DNA of 64,000 nucleotides. Source: Micrasema longulum. Its lineage: Eukaryota > Arthropoda > Insecta > Trichoptera > Brachycentridae. Position 1 is the first letter of the stretch. Every line of letters starts with the position of its first letter. The notes beneath the pieces are model-generated. The model saw only the letters and a program-made list of their open reading frames with translations. It was not told the DNA's origin and made no database searches. The DNA is taken from the NCBI GenBank assembly GCA_022494885.1, contig JAGVSM010003781.1, positions 1 through 64,000 of the forward strand, read 5' to 3'. The translations under genes were made by a program, and so were the position numbers. This document shows positions 1 through 11,164 of this stretch, one piece after another.

Positions 1-224
1 AATTATGTCAAGTACAATATAATAACTAATAAGAACAATGTTTAAATTAGTCGCTCTTTTGTTACTAAAATATTATATTGATGAAATAACCTTTTTATAT
101 AGCCAGTATTTTATTTCGGTTTTATTCTTTTGGGATATTACACTTCTTGCAAAAGCACTTACTTTGCCAAAGTGTAACCTAATATCTAAAAGAATAAAAC
201 CGGAAAATAAAGAAATAAAAAACG

Positions 225-286
<62 letters not shown>

Positions 287-371
287 TATTTACCACATAT
301 TACCTAGTAACAAAAGAGCGACTAATTTAAACATTGTTCTTATTAGTTATTATATTGTACTTGACATAATT
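1..371. repeat. Perfect 67-bp inverted repeat around a poly-A tract
   Basis: Bases 1-67 are the exact reverse complement of 305-371. The left arm may continue outside the window. The spacer holds a run of about 55 A residues (229-283). Perfect arm identity in such a decayed neighbourhood implies a recent event or a chimeric assembly. No protein is visible. Confidence 0.9.
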
Positions 372-762
372 TTTGATTTGACTAATTCGCCTAAGCGAAT
401 TATTAAATATATCAAAAAGATCACTAAAATTATTGGCTTTTATATGTAATCGCGCTAACGGATAGAACTGAGCATAATTTGTTTGAAATGATTTTGTGTG
501 AAAAGTACATCGAAGTCTGGTGATCCTCTTAAGGTAAGGCTATCCAAGTCTGCCGATTGTGAACGTCCCCCAAGACGGTTTCACGTATCCTGTCATTCTA
601 TTGGCCACTTAGTTCTGAGTTCTGAGTTCTGATTACCGAATTTGAGTGCGCATGAAAATTTGTGAAACGAATTACAAAACGCGCCGTAATTCTTGTCAAA
701 CAACAATAAATTTTTTAGTGCCTCTGTAATCAATGAAAAGATAAACTTTGTAAGATATTTGT
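372..762. other. Non-coding stretch, nothing recognised
   Basis: No credible coding frame. A short tandem triplication of TTCTGAG-like units lies near 612-632. Confidence 0.5.
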
Positions 763-845
763 TCCAAACAAACAAATCTTCACGCCGTTTTCCCGTAAGG
801 GCAGGCGGAGAGGATAAAACGCCATACTACTCTGTTATTTTTACT
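763..845 (-). mobile_element. RTE-like LINE 3' tail fragment
   Basis: It carries the phrases CCCGTAAGGG, AGGCGGAGAGGAT and ACGCCATA, which recur at 55560 and 56195 immediately downstream (in minus orientation) of RTE-like reverse transcriptase C-termini. Only the 3' tail is present. Confidence 0.55.
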
Positions 846-1034
846 TTTTTATTTATTTGTTTGGAGCAAAAAAATTACTTTTTCTAAAACTTCAAGCTCT
901 GGTTGAGGGCCAAAAAAAGTATCAAATATTTTTTTTGAAATTTTTTGCATTCCGAGTAATCCAAAAGGCAAATTTTTAGACCCCTTTTATTTCAAAATTC
1001 GGAAAAAAAATAATCAGCCCACCCTACTGTGGAT
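846..1034. other. A/T-rich non-coding stretch
   Basis: Homopolymer-rich DNA with no coding signal. Confidence 0.4.
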
Positions 1035-1165
1035 GTCTTGACTTCAATATTTCCTTCTGTAAAATGTTGTTCATGTTTGTTGCAATATGTTAATATCAAC
1101 AGCTCCCTAGGGGGGTTGAATAGAGTCCTCTTCTACAAAAATTTGGAAAAACTTAAAACATTGTT
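1035..1165 (-). repeat. Foldback family FB1, one arm
   Basis: It matches the right-hand arm of the FB1 elements at 24524-25035 and 32240-32435: a 'gttgcaatatgttaatat' phrase, then 'agctccc', then a 'ttggaaaaacttaaaa' terminus. Only one arm survives. Confidence 0.6.
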
Positions 1166-2028
1166 TTATTGCCTCTTAATTCTACATTTCAAAAATCTTA
1201 TGACTTTAAAAAATTATGTATATATATGTGTACATCGAAACAGATAGAAAAATAAAAACAAAAAATGATCTGAATATGATAAATAATGGAATAAAACATA
1301 AAAAATCAATTTGGAAAATGACTTTCTTGAAGCCAAAATCCTCAGCATATGTCTTTCTTTTAAAACTGATATTTTTTTTTGTTTTTTTTGTGATTAGTTG
1401 TGATATATTTTACTGTTTATAAACTGTAAAAACGCTAGTTGAAAAAAAAAACGGAAAACCACAAAGTTTTATTTTAAATAATTATTTTAATTATTTCCTT
1501 ACTCAAGAATTACAGGTTCAAAGTCAATCCGATATTGTTAGCTCCACACCGCGGTACAAACTGAAAGATATAATCTCCTTATTAGCCAATTAATTTTATT
1601 TTTTTATTTTCTTAGATAATCTGCATTCATATACTCTGATAACACAGAAACTCAACGTAAGCGAGGAAACAATATTTGCCGAGTAATTACGTACGCGAAC
1701 CGAAGATGGTCGCGTTTTATTAACCTGTAAATATGTTTTATCAACGCGAAATAATAATTAGGTAAAGATTTGCATTTTGAAATACAGGACATGTAGATTA
1801 ACAATGGTCCAACTCCAAACTTTTTTTTTTTTTGACGAACTGAATCTTAAACAGAGGTAATCCTTTTAGTCCCTGAATATAGATTTAGTGGGGTTTTTAA
1901 TTGTATCATTTATAGCTTAAAGACGATTACATAATTTCATGTTTTTTTTTAAAACTCCATATGCAATAAAAATGTGTTGTAAATTTGTACCATGAGGTAA
2001 TTGATATATAAAAAAAGTTGTTATTTTT
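1166..2028. other. Unassigned A/T-rich DNA
   Basis: About 860 bp with no coding frame that looks real and no repeat matched elsewhere in the window. Possibly intronic or intergenic. Confidence 0.4.
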
Positions 2029-2502
2029 TTAACACTTTGAGTACCGGCCGAATATACATAGAATTTACACTGTGCCCGGCCCATTTTTGTGAAATTTCAT
2101 GCTTTTTAAAGGGTTTCTTAGAAGTGTCATAAATTTGAAAATACAAGGTTAAATCAATTAAAACTTCTCATATTTATTTGAATTAATTAAATAAGTCATT
2201 TTTGTATGATAGTTTTGCCAACATTGGCTTTTATGGAGAGCCACATTGGGCTTTGCAATGCTCGCACATATACAGGGCATCACTCCTTTTTTTGTGCTTC
2301 GTATCCCGGAGCCGTGTAAACACGTGATTACAATAAGTTTTCACGTGGTTTACCAGCAACAAAAAAGTACTAATAAAAGTCACTAGATGTCATTAAATGC
2401 GCTTTTTTAGACAGCTGGTAAACCACGTGAAAACACGGGACCGGGACACAACGCGTGGTTATATAATCACGTGTTTACGCGGCTCCGGGATACAAACTGT
2501 TA
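2029..2502 (+). mobile_element. CACGTG-rich foldback element, copy 1
   Basis: It begins at a TTAA followed by a piggyBac-like ACTTTGAGTACCGG terminus. An A/T-rich body (2033-2285) leads into an inverted repeat: 'gtatcccggagccgtg' near 2290 pairs with 'ggctccgggatac' near 2490. The hairpin contains four CACGTG palindromes within about 190 bp. The same body and hairpin recur in reverse at 31115-31445. No transposase frame is present, so it is non-autonomous. Confidence 0.7.
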
Positions 2503-2544
2503 ATACGATATGTTTACAAAAGTAAATAAAGAACTAACATTATC

Positions 2545-2740
2545 TAAATTTGTTGCAACAGAGAGGGAAAGCATTTTTGAGAAGGGGAAATGGAAGTCTA
2601 GGCATTTACAGGGCTTATGATTTTTCATTGGCTGGTTTAAACCTCCACCTCCAGGAGCCACTTTCAGGAAACATTGCCGTACAATTTAATGCTCCAATTT
2701 TTACCGCGCGCCAGTTCCTCATTGTATTCAAATGTATTTT
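2545..2740 (+). repeat. Foldback family FB1, left arm
   Basis: It has 'ttgcaacagagagggaaa', 'gaagtctaggcatttacagg' and 'attggctggtttaaa' in order, as in the other FB1 left arms (27970, 31525, 54190, 56748, 58855). Confidence 0.7.
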
Positions 2741-3054
2741 TAGAATTCATCATTGTTTAGCGGAATAAACGGAACAAATCAATAATCAAATTTACAAAAC
2801 ACTCGCTAATCATTTTATGTTTTTGATTTCTAAGTAGTTAAATGATTTATTTTTAATAATAAGCAATATGTGATGAACGTCCTGTCGTTAAAAATAACTA
2901 AAGATGAACAAATGATAGTGGACTTGGATCCCTGTTATTCTATGTGCTTTGTATATATTGCTTTTAAGGCAGCTGTTTTAAGTATTGTTAAAATTATTAT
3001 GTAATTAAAAAAATTGTTACGTAGGTAGATACTTTGAATTATTATAAATAAATG
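2741..3054. other. Non-coding; possible 3' UTR on the minus strand
   Basis: No coding signal. It lies just downstream (minus sense) of the terminal exon at 3106-3216, so it could include that gene's 3' untranslated region. Confidence 0.35.
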
Positions 3055-3097
3055 TAATTGGGCTTCGTGGCTTGTTGTGGTGCAAATTAAATAAATA
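3055..3097 (+). repeat. SINE-B 3' tail fragment
   Basis: 'TTGGGCTTCGTGGCTTGTTG' plus 'GGTGCAAAT' and an AAATAAATAAAA tail match the 3' end of the SINE-B copies at 22545, 38114 and 57434. It sits 9 bp beyond the stop codon of the minus-strand exon, within a possible 3' UTR. Confidence 0.55.
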
Positions 3098-3105
3098 AAA
3101 AAATA

Positions 3106-3216
3106 TTACTTGACACAGTGCTCCTCAGAAAGTATCTCATTGAGTCCCTCAAGAGATCCATCGTGGTCTTCTTCACTATATGTTGTGGACCCACTCCCTT
3201 GGTGATGCTCCGGAAT
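3106..3216 (-). CDS. Putative terminal coding exon of an unidentified gene
   Basis: Read on the minus strand, a polypyrimidine tract ending TTTTCAG abuts a 36-codon open frame that closes with TAA. The peptide starts IPEHHQGSGS, is acidic in the middle (SEEDHDGS) and ends EILSEEHCVK. The splice acceptor, lack of internal stops and non-repetitive sequence favour a real last exon over noise. If read in phase 0 it fits the phase-0 donors of the exons at 60128, 45033 and 38939. It shares a DGS..LN..L..E pattern with the 45-kb exon. The family is not recognised. A SINE tail lies directly beyond the stop. Confidence 0.5.
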   Translation of the reverse strand: MPEHHQGSGSTTYSEEDHDGSLEGLNEILSEEHCVK

Positions 3217-3244
3217 CTGAAAACATAATTTTTAATCAAAATTA

Positions 3245-3397
3245 ATTTTATCTCCGAAAGACGAGCTGGATGGATTGGACACAGTGCGTCACGAGGGTCT
3301 CAAGTCTCTACACGAGGTGGTAGAGGGGATGTCTGAGGGGTCAAACTACAGGGGCGCTCTCGCCGAGAATAACTCGAGGATTTATGCGAAGATGTGA
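3245..3397 (+). pseudogene. Orphan coding fragment, origin unknown
   Basis: One plus-strand frame stays open for about 48 codons in unusually G+C-rich DNA. It reads LSPKDELDGLDTVRHEG, then SLHEVVEGMSE, then ENNSRIYAKM and a TGA stop. The composition looks protein-coding and differs from the surrounding A/T-rich sequence, as expected for a transposon protein remnant or a captured exon. No start codon or clear splice acceptor is visible. The G+C-rich stretch runs on to about 3560 without a further frame. Confidence 0.3.
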
Positions 3398-3564
3398 GTT
3401 GCAGGGGAGATACAAAGCGGACTGCTAAGCCACAGGGGTGTGTGATGAAGTTTTGGATTTGGGATTGGTTTTGTTATCACTGGTTCCATAGAGCTTGTAA
3501 ACTCTTAATTTGCGCGTGCGCGGGCTTGTGAATTCAGTACTGACTGACCGCATGTACTGCGGAT

Positions 3565-4027
3565 GGCTCTTGAGATTCATCGTCTTTTTCCTTAATTCTT
3601 TTTAGCTTTATATCTCAATTCTCTTAATTTTAATGTACTTATTTTGTAACTTTTCGTACATGTCATTTTATTTATATTTTTATCTTGTTTTAATTGCATT
3701 TTTGAACACATACTATTTTCCCCTTAAAACCACTAGATGCATATTTACTCTTTAATTCAATTGTTTTTTTTTAAGCTTTTTATTATTTAATCTTGTTTTG
3801 GTTGCAGTTTTCGAATGCAATTTTTCTTTCAAAGCATTTAATTCATATTATGTTCATTAATTAATTATATTGTAAAAACATATGTTCAAAGTTATGCCTG
3901 TACTTTCTTATTTGATTTTTATTAAATGAGCACCTGAAATACTATTGAAAAGTTAATTTGGACGATATTGTTTAATATTTTACGTTTTATGAAGTAAAAT
4001 AATATTGTTTTAACACAATATGTAGAG
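3565..4027. other. A/T-rich non-coding stretch
   Basis: T-rich DNA without a coding frame or a repeat match inside the window. Confidence 0.4.
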
Positions 4028-4934
4028 AAAATGTACCGAATATGGTAAACGACTCCAATATGAGATGAAGGTGTTTCTCAAAAATTAAGCATGAACGCCC
4101 TTTATAACCTAGCATAGGTACCTACTTCCCTACCGACCGACTGGCCAAAATATGTGTTAGTACATGCCTGAATGCCAGACGCACCATATGCATCAGAGAC
4201 AGTGATAACGTTTTTGTGCATTTTCGATTTGATACTTGCGTAAGTTTCACTTTTTTATTTTTCAGTGTTTTTTCTCCACAAAGCTATCAATATTTTACTA
4301 AACGACAATATTAGAGTCAATTTTTAGAGTTAATTTTATTCTTTCTTAATGTTTTGAAGTTAAATTAAAGTAAATTTTTTTATGTGAAGTATTGATCTTG
4401 TTCCTAATATGGGATATTTGGACACTTATGTGCGGTAGTGTCTGAAATTAGGAACATTGATTCTGATATGGAGTTCTAGCAAAACTAAATTTGTTTATAT
4501 TTTCCAGGTAGTATCCAGGTTTCTGACTTCTTTTAAAACAGAACTGGAAGGATTGCAAATGAAACGGGACCTTTTAAACAAATGTACAAAATCAAAGGCA
4601 AGGAGTGAATCCGGTGTAAAGCCTATTATCATTGGTGTTATATTGAGTATTCGGGAACCGATAATATCGATTGAATAAGTTTAGTGATTATTGCATGCAA
4701 AATAAAAAAAACATAGTATCTCATATTAGGAACACTTTTTGAATACACATTTTATTTATCGATTTACTTTTTGTTTAAAATGATGACATTCGTACGTATC
4801 TTAAAATATTTTGATTACATTTTATTTTACATAACTATCTTCTCAACGATTTCAATGTGTAATTCTTAATAAATAAAATTGATTACAATTAATAAGAATT
4901 TTTTTCCCCTAAGCTTTTCCATGTTCGGTACATC
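4028..4934 (+). mobile_element. DNA-element relic with short terminal inverted repeats
   Basis: 'atgtaccgaatatgg' at the left end mirrors 'ccatgttcggtacat' at the right end, with one mismatch. Internal 'cc[a/t]aatatgagat' phrases are also inverted near both ends. A plus-strand frame at about 4500-4678 (FLTSFKTELEGLQMKRDLL, then CTKSKARSESGVKP) may be a decayed transposase piece, but no catalytic motif is visible. Confidence 0.45.
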
Positions 4935-4959
4935 TCTTCTAGATTTTCTTAAATAAAGA

Positions 4960-5795
4960 CACCATAAAAAGTATATATCGTCAGTATTCTGCGAAAAAGC
5001 ACTAAGTCAATTTTTTTCTGTTCTGACTTAATGATAAGGTTATACTGTTAAAAAAATACTCTACAATCTGCAAAAACGCACTAAATCTACAAAACTTGAG
5101 ATATTTTCTGTAATAAGTCAATATAACATAAATCTGTTCAGGGAAAAAGCACCAAGGGACAAGGGACGCCGTACTGGTGGGCCATCAATAACAATATTTC
5201 AGATGTATTCAGCGGAGCTTATGGAGCATTACTGACTTGAGGAAAGGTGAGATTGTTGGTCGGCGACATAATATCCTGGAGATGTCTAGTAAGTGATGTC
5301 TACATGCTTCACTCAGAAGCAAACGTAACAATTATTATTATCTTTCTTTTCTCATTTTACTAATTAATTATTATTTGACATAATATAATAAGTACTGTAC
5401 GTTAGATAAAATGATTACGTGACTTTTTAAATAAAGAAAAAAAAAACATTTCTTACAAAGTGACTGTAGTATGTACAATGTGACTTCAATTTGAATTCCT
5501 TACTGTGGTATTATGTATAAGCAAAAATGCACTAAGTCATATCAATCCACTATTATTATGAAAAAAAAAATGTTCTAAAAGTTCAGTTATTATTTATTAC
5601 TATCGAATAAAATTTAGTTAATAGATCAATTTAACATTTTTTCAAGTTGGCTTAGTAATGTTTAATATATAAAAAAAGTTATTTCGTTACAAACTTTAAA
5701 CTTCAATTATCTAGGAAGTAGTAATTTTGACTTAGTGCTTTTTCGCAGAATATACACAATATATACGTTGGTGGTCTTAACTATACTATTTCCCG
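4960..5795. mobile_element. MITE-like element with subterminal AAAAAGCACTAAGTC motifs
   Basis: About 40 bp at each end are inverted: 'ctgcgaaaaagcactaagtc' at 4990 and its complement at 5732-5753. Variants recur inside near 5071, 5138 and 5520. There is no open frame, so it is a non-autonomous DNA element whose repeated motif resembles transposase-binding subterminal repeats. Confidence 0.7.
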
Positions 5796-6445
5796 CGATG
5801 AGAACAAATTTTAGGTTACACATTTAAAAAAATTAAAAAATAATTATCATAAATTACCATGAATTAGTTTGAACAGGTTACAGATGCACCTTACCTACCC
5901 ACTCCGCTTTTTTTCTTGTATATATTAACGGATTTATTATTGTGCATTATACGCCATAATAATTGAGTGCGCTGTCTGTTTCTATGACTGTTTTCGTTTT
6001 TTATATCACTTGACACAATAATGTATTCACTATGTAAAAAAGAACACATCGAATATGTTCCAATCATTTCATCAGCCCCAGGTAACATTACACCTGCGAC
6101 TTGCCACTATGAAGGACACAAAAACATTAAAACAATTCAACAGTCCCCTTTGATCGAACTAGAGACACGTGATATATTTTTATTTTCTTATTATAACCGT
6201 TACAATATTTTTATATTCATTTTATAAATGATGTCCTGTTATTTTCAAGTATGTAATTGAGATACAACCCATTGTTATAGGCCTCGTACCCACATTTCAT
6301 GATGTAGAAACACAATATTTATTTATCTCGACAACTTACGCCTTTAACAAAGTATAAAATAATAATAAAAAATAATTATAATGAAACAAAATACAAAACA
6401 CCTGTACACAAATGGAGAAAATATAGATACTTAAAATAAAACCAT
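5796..6445. other. Unassigned stretch with a weak open frame
   Basis: Overlapping frames around 5891-6227 stay open on both strands but lack splice or start support. A possible plus exon (to the CCCAG/GTAACA junction at about 6082) is not compelling. Confidence 0.3.
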
Positions 6446-7280
6446 TTATATATTTTATTTTATTTTATTTTATTTTATTTATTATATATACGGCCTAAGC
6501 CAATTACAACAGTTACATGAAGAAACATAAATGTAAGAAACTGGACAAAAAGAACATAAAACTATGTAGCAAAGACAAATAGAGCAAAACAATAATGGTA
6601 TGCAATATATTTATAAAAACGAAAGACAGAAGACTTCGAGCTAAACCATGCCAATCCAACTTCATCCCACACAGTTTAGTCACGAAGAGATTTACGAAAA
6701 ACCGGAAGATCTATCCCAAAGAATTCCAAGTTATGTGATGAATTGACTAATCTACACATTCTGGACATTGGGGCATAAAAACAAAATTTGCTTTTAGAAG
6801 ATTTTATAAATAGCAGCTTTTGACTTCTGGTGACATGGTTGAGAACGTGAAAAGAAATTGATTGCAACAGAGATGGGACATCACTTATGGCATTATGGCA
6901 AGTATTTTGAAAATGCATATAAGGTCCATCTCAGTTCTACGTCTCTCCAATGAAGACAGATTAAGAAATTGCTCTTTTTCAAAATAGGAATAATTACCCC
7001 TTTGTAATTCGAGCAACAATAATTTTTTTATATAATAAGTTGTCCCTGTGGATTTGAAGTTAACAATTTTTTTTAAACAACGATTTTATACCTAGAACAC
7101 TGAATTTCTTAAACAATTGGGCAGTTGGAGAAGTAGACGTTTTTTAAAGTATAACTTTCATGATTATTTTTTTTTTACGACAGGTAAAATATTTGTCATA
7201 AAAGCACCACCCCATTCGATTATTCCATACTGTAATACCAATGTTAGCCAATGCAAAGTAAATATACTTTCAAGGTTTAC
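6446..7280 (-). mobile_element. CR1/Jockey-like LINE 3' end, decayed
   Basis: On the minus strand, fragments of a reverse transcriptase C-terminus read YGIIEWGGAF, then after frameshifts NHVTRSQKLLFIKSSKS and NLEFFGIDLPVFRKSLRD before a stop at about 6676. The (TTTTA)n tract at 6449-6482 is the 3' tail. It is 5'-truncated and inactive. Confidence 0.75.
6449..6482. repeat. (TTTTA)n microsatellite / LINE tail
   Basis: Consecutive TTTTA units at the 3' end of the minus-strand LINE. Confidence 0.85.
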
Positions 7281-7635
7281 TTTACAAAATAAAAGTTTAC
7301 ATACTTATTTAATTATTACAAAAAAATGTTTCATAAATGGAAAAAAAACTGTCTGTTTTTATATTTGTCATTAATAAGCGTTGATACATAAGTATCGATG
7401 ATAGGTTTTATTACCTTTTATATTAAATCAAGGACTAATGTGACTATTTCAAAAGTGACAGCATTATTTCAATGATACTAATATTTAAATTAGTTCCGAA
7501 AAACATTTAATGGTTATCTACATGGTTTCTGGATTGATCAAATGATTTCATTATGCCACTTTAGGTGGCACAGACCATCAAGTTAAAAGCTTACAGGCAG
7601 CTGCACCAAACGTTTAGCAAAATTAGTGCCAAAAC
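7281..7635. other. A/T-rich non-coding stretch
   Basis: No credible coding frame or repeat match was seen. Confidence 0.35.
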
Positions 7636-7639
7636 ACTT

Positions 7640-8232
7640 CTGTGCTTACTTCTACTGATCACGCTTGACAAGATTTAACTCTGAATTGCTTGATAAGTTA
7701 GAACGATTGCAGAATATTTGTATTCGTTATATCTTTAATCTTCGCAAATTTGACCACATAACCGAGTATCGCACGCAACTACACTGGCTCAGTATCGGGC
7801 ATAGAAGAAACATTTACATTCTATCACTTCTTCGCAATATTTTAAATAATCCCACTTCGCCTGTTTATCTGAGAGAGCTCATCCAACCTCTTTCACAACA
7901 CGGACTGTCTCTTCGGTCTAGTAACGAGAGAACCCTTTTAATATCCTGTCATCGCTCTAATTTTCTTGCCTCCTCTTTCACAATAGTAGCCGCTCAATTG
8001 TGGAATAATCTACCCACTAATGTTAGAGACGCCCCTTCTTTATTTACATTTAAGTCAAGATTGAAATGTCACTATCTAAATATTTAAATAGTTTCTTTCC
8101 TATCCTTCTTCTTTCCTTCCCATCCCCTCTCCTCTCTTCATAGTAAAGTGTTAATTTTTTTTTTTACATATATTTATTTTTGTTATATTTATTGTATATG
8201 TGTATAAAGTGTCAAATAAATAAATATACAAT
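7640..8232 (+). mobile_element. 5'-truncated LINE (family L-A) with reverse transcriptase C-terminus
   Basis: The frame 7665-8087 is uninterrupted for 140 codons. It reads LLDKLERLQNICIRYIFNLR, then TEYRTQLHWLSIGHRRN, then AAQLWNNLPTNVRDAPSLF and FKSRLKCHYLNI, the usual thumb and C-terminal pattern of CR1/Jockey-type reverse transcriptases. The catalytic domain is absent. A pyrimidine-rich 3' UTR ends in AAATAAATAAATA at 8212-8230. Relatives lie at 11165, 15165, 22325, 24010 and 27140. It is the best preserved of its family here. Confidence 0.85.
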
Positions 8233-8384
8233 TGATATCAAAGGACTTCAGGAGTTTGTCTCACCTGGCACAACTGTGAAAGCTTTATTTTAATTGCTAA
8301 AATTACTGAAACTCAGGATTCAACGCGTCCGGCCGGAAATCGCAGGCAACTGGAAGTTGCATCACGACAACGCGTCGGCTTTAA

Positions 8385-8535
8385 TCGGGTTGTAGTCCCG
8401 TGGCTAGTGGGGCGGACTCACGGATCAGAGGTCCGAGGTTCAAACCCCACAGGGTAGAACCCTAAGTTGATTTCCATTTTCTAATAATGAGTTATTTACA
8501 TCTCGTTGAAAATGACCACCAAAATTGAAATATTA
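8385..8535 (+). repeat. tRNA-derived SINE, family C
   Basis: Internal promoter-like boxes (a 'tggctagtgg' box A remnant and 'gaggttcaaacccc' box B) are followed by 'ttttctaataatgagttatt' and a body that recurs at 42305-42440. Confidence 0.6.
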
Positions 8536-8829
8536 GGGTAAATTATAAAAACGCTTATATTTCTCAATTTAAAAAAAGTAATAACTTTTATTATGTCGAA
8601 TGCGGTAAAAATCACTTTGACATTTGTATTTTGCTTAACTACACGTTTGTTCTATTTTACGTTTATTTATAAACATATATCTTTAAAACATAATGTAATT
8701 CGATACATTAAAAAAAGTTTTTATGTTTATTAGATAAATACCTACACATTGACTCGTTATACCATGAAACGCTTTAATTTTAAATTTGTACCTGTCATGT
8801 AACGGCTCTCTGGACGTAAATAATAAATG

Positions 8830-9660
8830 TTTCAATTATCCCGAGGGACTACGAAGATACACTACCGACCCCCACCTTCAAGTGTTGAGGTAAGCACATT
8901 GGTTCGTACCGACGCCGACAGGTCTAGTACCTCACAGTACACGTATCTACTCATAAAAAGTGACAAAAATGTTTTTCCGACGAGCCGTTTTTTTCTTTAA
9001 TTACCTTTTTCTTTTTTAATAATTCTGAGTGGGCCAGTTTTTTTCTTAAAGCCTATTTCAAAAATGAGAGAAATAAGTATATTTTGAAGTCGAATTAAAT
9101 TCTGGCATAACTGTCAGTTTTAAAAAGAAAGGGCTAGATGCACAGATAATGTGGCTAGATTCTGCCATGCTAACATATAAGAGCATCTAGGCGTAAAAAT
9201 GTTAGGTACCAGTATAAAAAATAAGTTTATTTATTATATTTTTTCAAAACGCTTAAAGAGCCGGCTTTGTAATCGCTCAGTAGATAAATACAGGCAACAG
9301 TTAAGCATACCGTCTTGGTAATTGTCAAAAGCTTTACAAAAATCACGTTCAAACGATCATTTTTTGATTAAATAGGGATTTATTGGAGTTAATAATTGCT
9401 TTAAAGTGGTCACGTTTTATCACAGAAACCTATTTAAAACAAAAATGAGAACCATTTTAAATTTTGATTAAGTAAGGAACGCCTACTAAATTTTTGGGGC
9501 CATTCATTGGTTGGATTCGATCATATGATGTCGTGACGACAAGTCGATAAAACATACCGAGATAGATAGAGATAGTACAGAAGTTAAGTATACCGTCTCG
9601 GTATGTACTGATGAAGATAGCCTTTATAATCGTGGCCCAGATATAAAAAAGATCGGGATA
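8830..9660 (+). mobile_element. Dispersed ~0.85 kb element X, copy 1
   Basis: It is present in reverse complement at 14010-14900. Shared landmarks in order are an 'actaccgacccccacc' phrase, 'catctaggcg', 'aagagccggctttgtaatcg', 'gggatttattgg', 'tcgatcatatgatgtcg' and the terminal 'gtataccgtctcggtat'. No coding frame is evident, so it is probably a non-autonomous DNA element. Confidence 0.7.
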
Positions 9661-9889
9661 CGATTAATATTTTTTATCATCAAAGTATTGGCCATAAAAA
9701 AAATATGACAGCAATTGTCTTATCGGAAACAATGATATAGGAATGAAATTTATTTATTTATTTACCATTATTATTTAAAAAAAATATTTAACAAGTTTTA
9801 AACTATATTTTTGGGTAAACATGGTACTCTTGGTCTTAATACCTACCTTGCGATGTTTTTTTGGGTTATTGTGCCGAGTATTAAAACTT

Positions 9890-9945
9890 CTTCTTGCCGA
9901 CGTTTCGGGCATCGTTACAGTCTCCATCATTCGGGCTGATGTGTT
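9890..9945 (-). ncRNA. Degenerate hammerhead-like motif (ACGT type)
   Basis: On the minus strand it reads 'gaatgatggagactg ... gcccGAAACGTCGG'. This keeps GAAA, the palindrome ACGT and a GUC cleavage triplet, but the CUGANGA box is damaged. It resembles the palindromic motif at 29762-29972. It is probably a non-functional relic. Confidence 0.3.
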
Positions 9946-10235
9946 CCGTGTGTGAAATAGGACCATAATCCTGGACGAGCTTTTTCAACTCGATGGCTAC
10001 TGTTAGGTAAAAATTCTGAATAAGGAAATCGAGTGGAGATAAGTCCGCCTCGTTGGTTGACGCATTCGCCTATCATTCTTTAGGTCCTGGGTTCGATTCC
10101 TGACAGGGTGGACGAGAAATCATAATTTTAACGACTGACGCCTTACTTTCATGTCACAGATGATTGAATTACCTTACATATAGCTTACGAATGTAGTGCC
10201 CATTGCACCATTGGGTGCGGATAGGGAAATGATAA
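9946..10235 (+). repeat. tRNA-derived SINE, family A, near full length
   Basis: A 5' leader ('gtgtgaaatag', 'cgatggcta', 'aaaattctga') precedes a tRNA-like part with box B GGTTCGATTCC at about 10090. The 3' part ends with 'gcccattgcaccattgggtg'. Family A is the commonest SINE in the window. Confidence 0.75.
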
Positions 10236-10239
10236 TTTG

Positions 10240-10734
10240 GAACCAATTTTTTTTATAAAAGTCAAATATTTACAGAAATTCAATTAAAAAATTAATCAAC
10301 CAAATTTTTATGTTTTTAAACATTTAAAAAAAATGTATTAAATTTATATATAAAGCACGAACTTTGTGGTCAATCATTGTTATAAAATAAATATAAAACT
10401 TTAATGTTAGAGTAAAGAATCACTTAAGGTGCCTAAATAATATTTTTTCTGAATTGGCAAACCATCTGATTGAACGCGTTAAAGCACGTGTTTGATTAAT
10501 TGAATTATTACAGAGAATTACCACACGAAGTGACCCAATGTCCTTTGTTAAAGTTAATAAGAATGCTGTAGTATAATGATTGTGTAAATATTTTGTCATC
10601 TGCCTTTGGTCAGCCATCTCGTGATCGTGTTTTAATTAACATTTACGTGACAAAGAACTGTGATGAGATTTGCAGCATAACGCGACTTGTGTATTTTTCT
10701 GTATCCGTCGGATGCGGAATACAGGTATATCGGT
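10240..10734. other. Unassigned stretch; small minus-strand ORF
   Basis: A 65-codon minus ORF with a true ATG (10617 to 10420) begins MADQRQMTKYLHNHY. Nothing else supports it as a gene. Confidence 0.2.
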
Positions 10735-10865
10735 AAAATACAGCCAGAGCCCTGGGCCAGTGTTTTTGACTCGATGGCTAATCTCAAAAGAGCGGGCATT
10801 TTTTAGACTGCAAAACTGGCGTCACGGTTTCGATCTCCGCCAGTTGCAACCAGAAAGTCTTAAAA
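10735..10865 (+). repeat. SINE-A leader joined to a second tRNA-like box B
   Basis: The SINE-A 5' leader ('ccctgggccagtg', 'gactcgatggcta') is followed by 'ggtttcgatctccgccagtt', which matches the tRNA-like SINE fragment at 29020-29085 rather than SINE-A. It looks like a chimeric or nested SINE. Confidence 0.5.
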
Positions 10866-11164
10866 GTCGTCGAAATGCCAGTAAAGCAATTATATTCTAC
10901 TAATATTTAAGTATATTTCTTATGTGCCTTCTGATAATAACAATGCATATATACTCGAATTTCATTTATAAGTTTTTTCAACACATATATCTTAACCTTC
11001 AATTTGTTTTTTTTTTACAATAAATGTTTTTTTCCAAATCATTATATTTTTTACTCCCTTATATAAAATTTAATTTTGTGACTTCGTATTTCATCTTAAT
11101 ATAAGTCTGATTTTTACCATTCTCTAGTTTTTTTATTTTCTATTGAACTTTTTGTACATATTCA

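Noticed and set aside
5891..6227. Overlapping ORFs on both strands as host exons
   Set aside because: No acceptor/donor pair of quality and no recognisable peptide; left as unassigned.
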